This document shows, one piece after another, positions 41,893 through 50,445 of a stretch of 64,000 nt of DNA. The position numbers and the translations under genes were made by a program. Source of the stretch: Microbispora sp. ZYX-F-249 (GTDB lineage Bacteria > Actinomycetota > Actinomycetes > Streptosporangiales > Streptosporangiaceae); the NCBI RefSeq assembly GCF_039649665.1, contig NZ_JBDJAW010000020.1:62001-126000 (forward strand), written 5' to 3'. A model generated the notes under the pieces. The model was not told where the DNA came from. It searched no databases and worked only from the letters and a program-made list of their open reading frames with translations. Every line of letters begins with the position of its first letter. Positions within the stretch are counted from its first letter, which is position 1.

Positions 41893-43839
41893 TCAGTTGG
41901 TCCGGGTGTTCGGGAGATGATCGCCGAGGTAGCCGACGTAGATCTTGCCGGTCACGCCGCCCGAGTCGTCGTGGAAGTACATCCGGGGTGCCGGGTAGCC
42001 CACGGCGCGCAGCTTGACGTGGGCCTCCATGACGATCTTCCCGCTGGGATGGACCTCGGCCGGGACGGGGAAGGTGCGCGGCTGGGTGAACTTGGCGCTG
42101 TTGGTGACCGACGCGGACTCGCGCATGGCGAGCATCCCGGGCGGGATCACGCGCCGGCCGCCGGAGCCGTCCGCGCACCAGTCGTAGAAGCCGCCGGCGA
42201 ACAAGCCGGAGGAGCGTGCGCGGGCGAAGTCGTCCAGAGCGAGCAGCGCGTCCCACGCCTTGGCCGCCCACGTACGGCTGAGCACCGGGTCGGCGTGGTC
42301 GAGCCGGACCGCGGCGGCGTCGGTCTGGCCGATGACGAGGTGGGCGAGCCGGGATCGGGCCTCGACCAGGGTCTCGGCGAGGCTCGCGGGCGTGAAGGCT
42401 TCGCCGGGCGTCGCGACGCCGTAGACGGGATGACCCGACTCGGCGAGGGTGCGCTCCAGCCATCGGACCCGTTCCTGCAACACGCGGGCGGCGGTGACGA
42501 CCTCGGCGTACTCCTCCCGCAGCAACTCGTGCGCGACGCGCAGGTCGTCCTCGCTCCCGGCGGGCGCGGCGGGGACGACCAGTTCGCGCAGCCCGGCCAG
42601 GTGCAGGCCCAGGGTGCGGACCTCCCGCAGCACGTCGCGGCTGGTGTCGGCGCCGGCGGCCAGGCCGAGCGCGGTGTCGAGTTCCTGGCGCATGGCCTTG
42701 ACGACCATCTCGGCCACCCGGTGCGCGACATCGGGGTTCGGCGACCCGTCGAGCACGGCGACCGGCTCCGGCGAGGGCGAGTGCGAGGACGAGGGCGCGG
42801 GCGAGGGCGAGTGCGAGGACGAGGGCGCGGGCGCGGGCGCCGGTCCGGGCTCGGCCGAGACCGGCGGTGCCGCAGGAGGCCCAAGGGACGTCGCAGGCAT
42901 CGGGGGCGCCGGGCGGACGGTCAGCGCCATCATTTTCCGCCGCAGCTCCTCCCGTGCCGGGTCCACGGGCGCGGGAGGCGGCGTCATCGCCCCGTCCAGC
43001 GCCGCGACCTCCGCACGGCCCGCGAGAACCCGCAGCACGACGGGCAGGGACCGGCGGACCTCGGGGGGCTGGTCGGCCGCGGACGCACGGCCGATCACGC
43101 CGTCGGCGATCGTCTCGAGCGCGCCCTCCTCCCGTAACTTCGCGGGCCGCATCGGCGGATGCCGGTAGGGGCTGCGCTCGGTCGCCGGGTCGAAGGGGGC
43201 GGCGTAGGTGCGGATCGCCCCGCCGTACACGCCCAGTTCGTCCCCCATAAGACGGTTGAAGAGGTTCTCGGTGCGCCTGTCCGCGAGCCGGACGACCACT
43301 CCCGCCCCGGCCGTCGCCTCCGCCAGCCGTTCGGCCCGGGCGGTGTTCTCGCCGTTGTGGCCGGGCGACACCACCACCACGGGAACCCGGCGCCGGGGCT
43401 CGGTCAGGACCCGGAGGAAGCGGTGCACCTCGTCCTCCGTCAGCACCTCCGCCCGGTCCACCAGATGGATCCCGCCGTCGGTGATGCGCGCCGTCCGCAG
43501 ATAGGCGGGGACGAAGCCGGGGGCCCGGGCGTCGCGGCGCGCGTCCCCCTCCTGCTCGACCGTGACCTGAACCCAGCCGGGAGCGCCGTCGAGGAAGACC
43601 GCCCTGGTGCGCAGCCGTCCGCCGTCCACGGGTTCCTCGAGGACGTACCGCCCGCATCCGTCGCGCCGCTCCATCACCAGGCGTGCGCCCGCGTGTTCGT
43701 GCTCGGCCCGCGGCCTCCCCGCGTCCGGCGAGGGGAAGCCCTTGGTCTGCGCCCAGGCGGAGAAGACCCGGTGCAACCGCACCCAGATCGGCCGGCCGGG
43801 ATCCCGCAGAACCGCCTGGTAGAGCTGCGTCGGTGCCAT
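41893..43839 (-). CDS. Large uncharacterised actinobacterial protein beside a DNA methylase
   Basis: I do not recognise this 648-residue protein. The N-terminal half is alpha/beta ('VPVVVVSPGHNGENTARAER', 'VYGGAIRTYAAPFDP'). A 120-residue disordered stretch contains two copies of a 10-residue PAPSSSHSPS-type repeat (DNA repeat near 42765-42840). A helical segment with heptads ('EEYAEVVTAARVLQERVRWLERTL') follows, then a compact C-terminal domain ending 'PRTFPVPAEV', 'PAPRMYFHDDSGGVTGKIYVGYLGDHLPNT'. That ending recurs, from memory, in large actinobacterial proteins near DNA-modification genes. It is divergent from the methylase gene. AAGGA seven bases ahead supports the ATG at 43839. Confidence 0.65.
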   Translation of the reverse strand: MAPTQLYQAVLRDPGRPIWVRLHRVFSAWAQTKGFPSPDAGRPRAEHEHAGARLVMERRDGCGRYVLEEPVDGGRLRTRAVFLDGAPGWVQVTVEQEGDARRDARAPGFVPAYLRTARITDGGIHLVDRAEVLTEDEVHRFLRVLTEPRRRVPVVVVSPGHNGENTARAERLAEATAGAGVVVRLADRRTENLFNRLMGDELGVYGGAIRTYAAPFDPATERSPYRHPPMRPAKLREEGALETIADGVIGRASAADQPPEVRRSLPVVLRVLAGRAEVAALDGAMTPPPAPVDPAREELRRKMMALTVRPAPPMPATSLGPPAAPPVSAEPGPAPAPAPSSSHSPSPAPSSSHSPSPEPVAVLDGSPNPDVAHRVAEMVVKAMRQELDTALGLAAGADTSRDVLREVRTLGLHLAGLRELVVPAAPAGSEDDLRVAHELLREEYAEVVTAARVLQERVRWLERTLAESGHPVYGVATPGEAFTPASLAETLVEARSRLAHLVIGQTDAAAVRLDHADPVLSRTWAAKAWDALLALDDFARARSSGLFAGGFYDWCADGSGGRRVIPPGMLAMRESASVTNSAKFTQPRTFPVPAEVHPSGKIVMEAHVKLRAVGYPAPRMYFHDDSGGVTGKIYVGYLGDHLPNTRTN

Positions 43840-44064
43840 GAGCCGATCCTTCCGCTTGCCGCTTGGGGCGTTTCCGGACATGGCAGCGTAACAAGGACAA
43901 GGAGTGGCCGCCGTGTGAATCGGCTAAACAAATAGAACCGTCCGAATCTGGGCCAGTGACCCGGCCCTCCGCTAGGGTAGGGGACCGATTGGCTGAGCTG
44001 GCGGCACCCGTCAAGATTGGTGTGAACCTGGCATGCTGGTGAGCGTGGACGATTCCGGGGGGTT

Positions 44065-44074
44065 CATACGTATG
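44065..44074. promoter_or_regulatory. Palindrome CATACGTATG upstream of the methylase gene
   Basis: This perfect 10-base palindrome lies 55 bases before the methylase start, in the 290-base gap between divergent genes. The methylase has an N-terminal HTH, so self-binding here is possible. The rest of the gap shows no gene. Confidence 0.35.
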
Positions 44075-44129
44075 GTCGGCGCGGGACGAGCGTGGGGGTT
44101 CCGGCGGGCGGGGTCTCGGAGGAACGACG

Positions 44130-46028
44130 ATGAGTCGTGAGGACGTAACGGTCAACGCCGCCGACATCGCGCGGCTCGCCGACGTCGGCAGGGCCGCGGT
44201 GAGCAACTGGCGCAAGCGGTTCGAGGACTTCCCGCAGCCGGTCGGCGGCACGGCGAGCAGCCCGGCCTTCTCCCTTGCGGACATCGAGGCGTGGCTGCGC
44301 CGCCACGGCCGGTACGTCGAGGTCGCACCGGTCGAGCGGCTCTGGCAGCGGCTGCGGGCCAGCACCGACGACATCCGGCTGGGCGACGCCGTCGCCTACG
44401 CGGGAACGCTGCTGCTGTCCGTACGCGAGGATCCGGGCAGCTGGCGCGACCTCGGCGACGACGCCCTCCTGGGGCGGCTACCCGAGGCCCCGCCCGACGG
44501 GGTCGCCGTGGACGCCGATCTGGTCAGGGCCATCGCCGAGGTGGGCGAGGCCGAGGGCCCCGCCGCGGCGTTCCGGGGCATCTGCGACCGCTATGTCGAG
44601 CTGCACTCGCGCAGGCTGCTGGCCACGCCGCGTCCCGTGGCCGAGCTGATGGCCAGGCTCGGCGGCACGGCCGGTGCGACGGTCCTCGACCCCGCCTGCG
44701 GGATCGGCACGCTGCTGCTCGCCTCCGGCGCCACGCGCGCCCTGGGGCAGGAGCTCAACGAGAGCGCGGCGCGTCTCGCCGGGATCTGCCTGCGGTTCGC
44801 GGACGTCGCGGGCGTCGTGACGGCCGGTGACTCGCTGCGGGCCGACGCCTTCCCCGGCGAACTCGCCGACGTGGTGGTCTGCAACCCGCCGTTCAACGAG
44901 CGCGGCTGGGGTTACGAGGAACTGACCAGCGATCCCCGGTGGGAGTACGGCCTGCCGCCGCGCGGCGAGTCGGAGCTGGCCTGGGTGCAGCACTGCCTGT
45001 CCCATGTGAAACCCGGCGGCCTGGTGGTCATCATGATGCCGGGCACCGCGGCCGCCAGGCGTCCCGGCAGGCGGATCCGGGGCAACCTGCTGCGTGCGGG
45101 GGCGCTGCGGGCGGTCATCACGCTTTCTCCGGGTGCCGCTCCCGCCTCCAGCGGCGCGCCCGACCTGTGGGTGCTGCGCCGGCCGGCGCCGGGGGACAGC
45201 CCGCCGTCCGACGTGCTGATGGTGAACGCGGGTGAGGATCTCGCCCTGGCCGGCAAGGCGTGGCAGGCGTTCGCCGAGGGTGACGAGCTGCCTCCGGGCA
45301 GCGGCAGTGTGCGGATCATCGACCTCCTCGACGAGGAGGTGGACCTGACCACCGGCCACCGGGTGGTGTCGCCGGAGCAGCCCGGCTCGGCGGGGTACGC
45401 CGCCGTGCGGGAGCGGACCGAGGCGCTGCTGCGCGGCCTCGACGCGGAGCTGCCCAGGCTGGTGGCCGGCGGACGCGCGGAGCGGCCGATGACGACGCTC
45501 GGCGAACTCGCCCGCGCGGGTGTGGTGGCGATCACGCAGGGCCCGCTCAGGATGCCCGACGAGGGCGACCTGCCGGTGCTCACCGCCAAGGACCTGATGC
45601 TGGGCCGGGAGCCCAGCGGCCGTACGGCCGACGTGGCGGGCCAGGTGCGGATCGAGGCCGGTGACGTGGTCGCGCCGCTCATCGCGGGAAGCGGCCCGGT
45701 CCCGCGCGTGATGACGGGGTCCGGCGCGGTGCTGGGCGCCCAGCTCCTGCTCATCCGGGCCGATCCCGAGCGGCTCGACCCGCATTTCCTCGCGGGATGC
45801 CTGCGCGCGGCCGGCGGCACCTCGACCAGGCTGGGCTCCTCGATGCGCTTCGATCCCCGCCGCGCGCAGCTACCCCGGCTCGCCGTCGAGGAGCAGCGCC
45901 GGTACGGCGAGGCCTTCCGCCGGCTGCTCGAGTTCGAGGACGCGATGAGGTCGGCGCGGGAGATGAGCGAGACCCTGGTTGCGGCCGGCTTCGACGGCCT
46001 GTTCGATGGCACCCTGCGACTCGAATGA
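44130..46028 (+). CDS. N6-adenine DNA methylase with N-terminal HTH and HsdS-like C-terminus
   Basis: The protein has 632 residues. Residues 8-58 form a helix-turn-helix ('AADIARLADVGRAAVSNWRKRF', 'FSLADIEAWLRRHG'). The methylase core follows, with SAM motif DPACGIGT (187-194) and catalytic NPPF (252-255), as in HsdM. The C-terminal 180 residues ('TLGELARAGVVAITQGPLRMPD', 'PVLTAKDL', 'GDVVAPLI', ending with a helical stretch) look like a target-recognition half of HsdS. No HsdR or other nuclease is attached. It is transcribed with the kinase 24 bases downstream. Confidence 0.82.
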   Translation: MSREDVTVNAADIARLADVGRAAVSNWRKRFEDFPQPVGGTASSPAFSLADIEAWLRRHGRYVEVAPVERLWQRLRASTDDIRLGDAVAYAGTLLLSVREDPGSWRDLGDDALLGRLPEAPPDGVAVDADLVRAIAEVGEAEGPAAAFRGICDRYVELHSRRLLATPRPVAELMARLGGTAGATVLDPACGIGTLLLASGATRALGQELNESAARLAGICLRFADVAGVVTAGDSLRADAFPGELADVVVCNPPFNERGWGYEELTSDPRWEYGLPPRGESELAWVQHCLSHVKPGGLVVIMMPGTAAARRPGRRIRGNLLRAGALRAVITLSPGAAPASSGAPDLWVLRRPAPGDSPPSDVLMVNAGEDLALAGKAWQAFAEGDELPPGSGSVRIIDLLDEEVDLTTGHRVVSPEQPGSAGYAAVRERTEALLRGLDAELPRLVAGGRAERPMTTLGELARAGVVAITQGPLRMPDEGDLPVLTAKDLMLGREPSGRTADVAGQVRIEAGDVVAPLIAGSGPVPRVMTGSGAVLGAQLLLIRADPERLDPHFLAGCLRAAGGTSTRLGSSMRFDPRRAQLPRLAVEEQRRYGEAFRRLLEFEDAMRSAREMSETLVAAGFDGLFDGTLRLE

Positions 46029-46052
46029 TCTGACAGTCCCGGGGAGGCGCGG

Positions 46053-47591
46053 GTGACCCTCATCGCCGGCAGGTACAGGCTCGATCCGGCACGGGCCGGC
46101 GGGGGCGGCATGGGCGAGGTCTGGGGTGCCGTCGACGAGCGACTGGGGCGCCGGGTCGCGATCAAGTTCGTGCGGTTCCCCGGTGACGTGCCCGACCGCG
46201 ACTGGGAGGCCCGTTTCCGGCACGAGGCCACGATCATGGCGAGGCTGTGCCACCCGGGCACGCCCGCCGTCCACGACATGGGGGCGTACGACGACCCGCT
46301 GCGCGGGCGGCGGCAGTTCATCGTCATGGAGTACGTCGAGGGGGCCGGGCTCGACGACGTCGTCGCCGAGATCGGGGCCCTGCCCGTGGGGTGGGTGGCG
46401 TCGATCGGCGCGCAGGTGGCCGCGGTGCTCGACGCCGCGCACGCCGGGGGGATCCTGCACCGCGATCTCAAGCCGGCCAACCTGATGCTGCGCCGCGACG
46501 GCTCGGTCCGGGTGGTCGACTTCGGGCTGGCGATCATGCACGACCCCGCGCTGACGAAGCTGACCCGGACGGGCGAGTGGCTCGGCACCGAGTCCTACAT
46601 GTCGCCCGAGCAGGTGCGTCAGGAGGAGCCCACCGCCCGCAGCGACCTGTACGCGCTGGGCTGCGTGCTGCACGAACTGCTGACCGGGCGGGCGCTGTTC
46701 ACCGGCCCGACCCTCTTCAGCGTGATGCGGCAGCAGGTGAGCGTGCCGGCCGCGCCCGCGGGCCGATGGCGGGACGGCGTGCCCGCCGGGCTGGACGACC
46801 TGCTGCTGTCGATGCTGGCCAAGGACCCGCGGGACCGGCCCGCGAGCGCCGGGGAGGTCCACGACCGGCTCATGCCGTACCTGACAGACACCGCGCCGCT
46901 CCCGGGGTTCACCTCGCCCGCGCCGAGCCCGGCCAGGATGTACGCCGCCGCGGCCGGCCGTACCGGCACGGGCGGCACGGGCGGCACGGGCGGCACGGCG
47001 GCCACGCCCGCCGCGTCCCGGGACGGGGACCGTCGCGGCGGGCAGGACGGGTTCAGCCGCGGCGACCTGCGCCGCGCACGGCAGCGTGCGGACTCGCTCG
47101 TCCGTGAGTCCCGGTACGCGGAGGCGGCCGCCGTGCTGACCGAGGCCGTCGCCCCGGCCGGCCGGGTGCTCGGCGCGGACGACAGCGAGGTGCTGAGCCT
47201 CGGCGTCCACCTCGCCGACGTGCTCTTCGAGGGCGGCGAGCATCTGGCGGCCGCGCAGGCGTTCCACCAGCTCGCCGCGCAGCTCGGCCCGGCAGACGAC
47301 CGGGCCTTCCAGCTCGGGATGCGCGAGGCGACCTGCTTCCTGCATCTCGGCGACACCGAGACGGCCCTGCGGCTGGCGCGTGAGCTGCTGGCGGGCGAGG
47401 CGCACGCCTCGCCCGAGGACGACCCGCGGACCCTGGAGCTGCGCCGGCAGGTCGGCGAGCTGGAGATCGCCGCGGGACGGCACGAGGCGGCCCGGCGGAC
47501 GCTCGACAGCCTGCTCGGCGACCTCACGGCGCTCTACGGCGCCGCACACCCGGCCACCGAGCGCGTACGCGAGATCCTGGCCGGCCTGTAG
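46053..47591 (+). CDS. Cytosolic Ser/Thr kinase fused to a TPR-like region
   Basis: The 512 residues start at a GTG with GGGGAGG before it. Kinase domain (about 7-275): 'AGGGGMGEVWGA', 'VAIKFV', 'ILHRDLKPANLML', 'VVDFGLAIMHD', 'YMSPEQVRQEE'. A Gly-Thr linker ('TGTGGTGGTGGTA') leads to about 170 residues of helical hairpins ('RQRADSLVRESRYAEAAAVL', 'LGVHLADVLFEGGEHLAAAQAF', 'EATCFLHLGDTETALRLAREL') typical of TPR-like arrays. No membrane helix. Being 24 bases behind the methylase, it is likely its partner, which parallels the PglX/PglW pairing of methylase and kinase. Confidence 0.85.
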   Translation: MTLIAGRYRLDPARAGGGGMGEVWGAVDERLGRRVAIKFVRFPGDVPDRDWEARFRHEATIMARLCHPGTPAVHDMGAYDDPLRGRRQFIVMEYVEGAGLDDVVAEIGALPVGWVASIGAQVAAVLDAAHAGGILHRDLKPANLMLRRDGSVRVVDFGLAIMHDPALTKLTRTGEWLGTESYMSPEQVRQEEPTARSDLYALGCVLHELLTGRALFTGPTLFSVMRQQVSVPAAPAGRWRDGVPAGLDDLLLSMLAKDPRDRPASAGEVHDRLMPYLTDTAPLPGFTSPAPSPARMYAAAAGRTGTGGTGGTGGTAATPAASRDGDRRGGQDGFSRGDLRRARQRADSLVRESRYAEAAAVLTEAVAPAGRVLGADDSEVLSLGVHLADVLFEGGEHLAAAQAFHQLAAQLGPADDRAFQLGMREATCFLHLGDTETALRLARELLAGEAHASPEDDPRTLELRRQVGELEIAAGRHEAARRTLDSLLGDLTALYGAAHPATERVREILAGL

Positions 47592-47595
47592 ACCG

Positions 47596-47940
47596 TCACC
47601 CCAGGCGCCCGGCCAGCGTCCGCACCTCCCCGTGCAGGCCGCGCAGCTCCGCGGCGGTGGGGCTGAGCTCGTAGCCGTGATAGTGGCAGGCGCGGCTCAA
47701 CGCGGCCCAGCAACCCGCCGCGAGCCGGGCGGCGACGGGATCGCCGTAGCCCTTGAGGCACACGATCTGGACGTGCGTGTCGCAGCGCTCCAGGCCCGGC
47801 GCCGTCCTCCGCCAGTAGTCGGCGAGGCACGCCTCGAGGGCCAGCCGGATGAGGAACGCGGCCGCGCGCGGCCATGTCGTGTCCCCCCTGCCGCGCAGCA
47901 GGGCGTCCGCGTCGTCGAGGAACGCGACGCACCGGGACAT
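47596..47940 (-). CDS. Small HEPN-like protein coupled to the SMC-like ATPase
   Basis: This 114-residue all-alpha protein has two long helices around 'WPRAAAFLIRLALEACLADYWRR' and 'AAGCWAALSRACHYHGYEL'. R83-ACHY-H88 fits the Rx4-6H motif of HEPN ribonucleases, although the residue after Arg is Ala rather than polar. The ATG shares TGATG with the ATPase stop, so it is translated with it. It could be a toxin, an antitoxin-like partner or a nuclease subunit. The family name is not known to me. Confidence 0.6.
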   Translation of the reverse strand: MSRCVAFLDDADALLRGRGDTTWPRAAAFLIRLALEACLADYWRRTAPGLERCDTHVQIVCLKGYGDPVAARLAAGCWAALSRACHYHGYELSPTAAELRGLHGEVRTLAGRLG

Positions 47941-50315
47941 CAGCGAACCTCCCGCAGCGCACGGGCCAGCCGTGTGACGTTGCCGATCGGGTCATCGCCG
48001 TGCCCGCGCAGGATGTCGTAGAAGCGCTGCGGGTTGTGAGCGCCCTGGTTGCACGCCCGGTAGACCGCGCCCGCCCAGCCGCCGAAGCGGCGGTCCAGCC
48101 GGACCGGCACCTCCTCGCGCCGTACGCCGAGGGCGAGGGCGGCGATCTCACCGGTCGACCGGGCGGCGGAGATGCGGCGTTCGGTCTCCGCGTAGTCGGT
48201 CCCCTCCGCCGGCAACCGGCGCCGGGCCGCCTCCACGAACGCCGTCTCCAACGCCACGCGGCACAGCCCCGGCAGGACCGCCTGGCCCACGTCGCGGGGG
48301 AGCCTGGGGTTCAGCGCGACCCCGCGTGCCTCCCGCAGCGCGCGCTCCACCGGGTCGAGGTCGACGGCGACGTCGATCTCGGAGCGCTCCCCACGGCGGA
48401 CCTCGAGGATGGCGGCCTCGATCCCCAGACGCCGGATCGCCTGCGGCAGCCGCGTGTCGTGGGTGAAGACGACCACCTGCCGGTGCCTGGCCACCTCGTC
48501 GAGCAGCTGCGCCAGCCCGTCCACCTTCTCGGGGTCCATCGACTGGACGGGGTCGTCGATGACGAGGAAACGGAAGGGGCTGCGGCCGGCGAGAGCGCGG
48601 GGGAGGAACAGCGACAGGGCCAGCGCGTGCAGCTCGCCCTGGCTCATCACGCCGAGCGCCGCGCCGGGGATGTCGTCCACGGCCACGCTCAGCTCCGCGC
48701 GGCGCTGGTTGCCCCTGCCCTCCAGACGGATCTCCCGCAGCGCCACGTTGCTGTGCCCGCGCATGATCTGCCAGTAGAGGCGCGCCTCCTGGCCCTGTGC
48801 CGCCATCCGCTCGGCCCGCAACGTGTCGTGCAGGTCGCGGGCCCAGGCATCGGCCTTCTTCACCAGCGCGAGCCGCGCCTTCGCCTCCTGCCCCGCGCGG
48901 GCGTCCCGGCACCAGGCCGCCAGCTCGGGCGCGAGCCGCCGCCAGTCGCCGTCCAGCTCGGCCAGGCGGCGGCGGGCCTCCTCCCGTACGGCCGCGCACT
49001 CGGCGGCCAGGCGCAGCCCGGCGGCCTCGAAGAGGCCGGGGTCGAGGACGCCCGGGGTACGGCAGGCCGTCCACGCCCGCCAGACCTCCGCCGCTCCTTC
49101 CGGCAGGCCGGGCGGCGGGCCGGCGACGAGCCCGCGCGCGGCCTCGTCCGCCTCCCGCACCTCCCGCCGGGCCGCCGTCGCGTCCGCGGCCTCCCGCCGC
49201 AGCCTGGCGACCTCCTCGGCCGCCCGCGCCGCCCAGTCCTCGCCGAGGGCGCCGGGTGTGCCGCAGGTGGGGCAGGAGGGATCGTCCGGATGCCGCCGAT
49301 GGTGGGACAGGGCGAGATCGAGCAGGTCGGCCCGCCGGCCGGCGTCCTCGGCCGCGGAGTCCCTGAAGCGCTCCGCGGCCCGGCGGGCGTGTCGCAGGCG
49401 CTCGGCGGCCTCCCGGACCGCCTGCTCGGCGGGCCCGGTGAGCTCGGCGAGCCGGCGCGTCTGCTCGTGCTCGGCGCCCGGGACGCCCTCGCCCGCCACG
49501 AGCGCCTCGACGACGGAGAGGCCGGGATCGGTCCTGCTCAGCTCGGCGTGCGCCGTCGCGGCCCTCGGGTCGGCCACGCCGGCGAGCCGCGCGAGCAGCG
49601 CGGGGAGAGCCTGACGCGGCGCGCGCGCGGTCTTCTCGAGCGCCAGCGCCTGGTCGTGCAGGATCGTGCAGGCGTCGGCCAGCCGCCCCAGGCCGAGGAT
49701 CGCGGAGATCTTGTCGTGGATCTCGGTCGGCCTGTCGAGCGCGGTGCCCAGCTCTGCGTACGGCAGGAAGGGGCGGTGGTCCGTCATGGCCCGCGTCAGG
49801 CCGAGCGTGGCGAGCGGCGCCTCGGGGCGGCCGGGGCGGGTGACGGTCGCGGCCGTGGCGTCGTGCCTGTCACCGGTCCAGGTGAGCCTGACCACGCTCG
49901 GTTCGCTGTCACCCGCGATCGCCAGCTCGACCTCGATCTCCGGCGAGACCCCGGCGTGGAGGTTGGCGAAGCCGCCGGTCCAGATCTGCGAGCGGTCCCT
50001 CCACCGGGAGTTCTCACCGGTGAGCGCCATCTCGACGGCCTCGGCGAAGCTGGACTTCCCCGAGCCGTTCCTGCCCGTGACGAGTGTGAGCCCGTTGCCG
50101 GGGGTCAGCGGCAGGCGGGCGGCGCGGCCGACGCCGCGGAACCCCCGGACGCTCACCGCCCCCAGATAGATCCCGGAGACGTCCGGCGACTCCGGCGGCG
50201 GGGCGGCACCGAGTGCGGCGCGGACGAGTTCTACCACCTCGGCGGGCGGCTTGTCCTCCGCGAGCCGGGCGTCGAGTTCCTCGTCCAGCGTGGTGGCCCG
50301 GAGGGCGTCGGGCAT
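47940..50315 (-). CDS. SMC/RloC-like zinc-hook ATPase with a C-terminal HEPN-like motif
   Basis: The protein has 791 residues. Walker A GRNGSGKSS (81-89) comes soon after 'VSVRGFRG'. A coiled-coil region is split by CPTC (348-351), a zinc-hook motif. The ABC signature is MSQGE (557-561) and Walker B is FLVIDDP (583-589). The last 130 residues form a helical domain with R753-ACNQGA-H760, an Rx6H motif as in HEPN nucleases. The combination of hook ATPase plus C-terminal nuclease is the logic of RloC, although sequence outside the motifs differs. AGGAG seven bases before the ATG sets the start. Coupled to the small Rx4H protein. Confidence 0.78.
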   Translation of the reverse strand: MPDALRATTLDEELDARLAEDKPPAEVVELVRAALGAAPPPESPDVSGIYLGAVSVRGFRGVGRAARLPLTPGNGLTLVTGRNGSGKSSFAEAVEMALTGENSRWRDRSQIWTGGFANLHAGVSPEIEVELAIAGDSEPSVVRLTWTGDRHDATAATVTRPGRPEAPLATLGLTRAMTDHRPFLPYAELGTALDRPTEIHDKISAILGLGRLADACTILHDQALALEKTARAPRQALPALLARLAGVADPRAATAHAELSRTDPGLSVVEALVAGEGVPGAEHEQTRRLAELTGPAEQAVREAAERLRHARRAAERFRDSAAEDAGRRADLLDLALSHHRRHPDDPSCPTCGTPGALGEDWAARAAEEVARLRREAADATAARREVREADEAARGLVAGPPPGLPEGAAEVWRAWTACRTPGVLDPGLFEAAGLRLAAECAAVREEARRRLAELDGDWRRLAPELAAWCRDARAGQEAKARLALVKKADAWARDLHDTLRAERMAAQGQEARLYWQIMRGHSNVALREIRLEGRGNQRRAELSVAVDDIPGAALGVMSQGELHALALSLFLPRALAGRSPFRFLVIDDPVQSMDPEKVDGLAQLLDEVARHRQVVVFTHDTRLPQAIRRLGIEAAILEVRRGERSEIDVAVDLDPVERALREARGVALNPRLPRDVGQAVLPGLCRVALETAFVEAARRRLPAEGTDYAETERRISAARSTGEIAALALGVRREEVPVRLDRRFGGWAGAVYRACNQGAHNPQRFYDILRGHGDDPIGNVTRLARALREVR

Positions 50316-50405
50316 GGGGGATCTCCTGGTGTGCGGGGCGAGCGGGGCGCGCGCGGGCGGCCGCGCGGATGCCGCCCACCAGGAGCAGTAAAGCACAGTT
50401 GTGTA

Positions 50406-50420
50406 GGCCCTTCACGGGCC
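50406..50420 (-). terminator. Short hairpin between P450 and ATPase genes
   Basis: GGCCC-TTCAC-GGGCC is a perfect 5-bp stem with a five-base loop, 26 bases after the P450 stop on the minus strand. It may partly end P450 transcription; an AT-rich stretch (50430-50455) beside it could hold the ATPase promoter. Confidence 0.35.
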
Positions 50421-50445
50421 GATGGAGGATTACCTAGATTTACGC

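Noticed and set aside
42765-42840. Thirty-base repeat in the 648-residue gene as a binding array
   Set aside because: It encodes a disordered Ser/Pro/His linker within an intact frame.
41893-50315. A complete Pgl or BREX system
   Set aside because: A methylase and a kinase are present, but no PglZ-type phosphatase, BrxC/PglY ATPase, BrxA or BrxB is found. The ATPase at 47940 is of the SMC/hook class.
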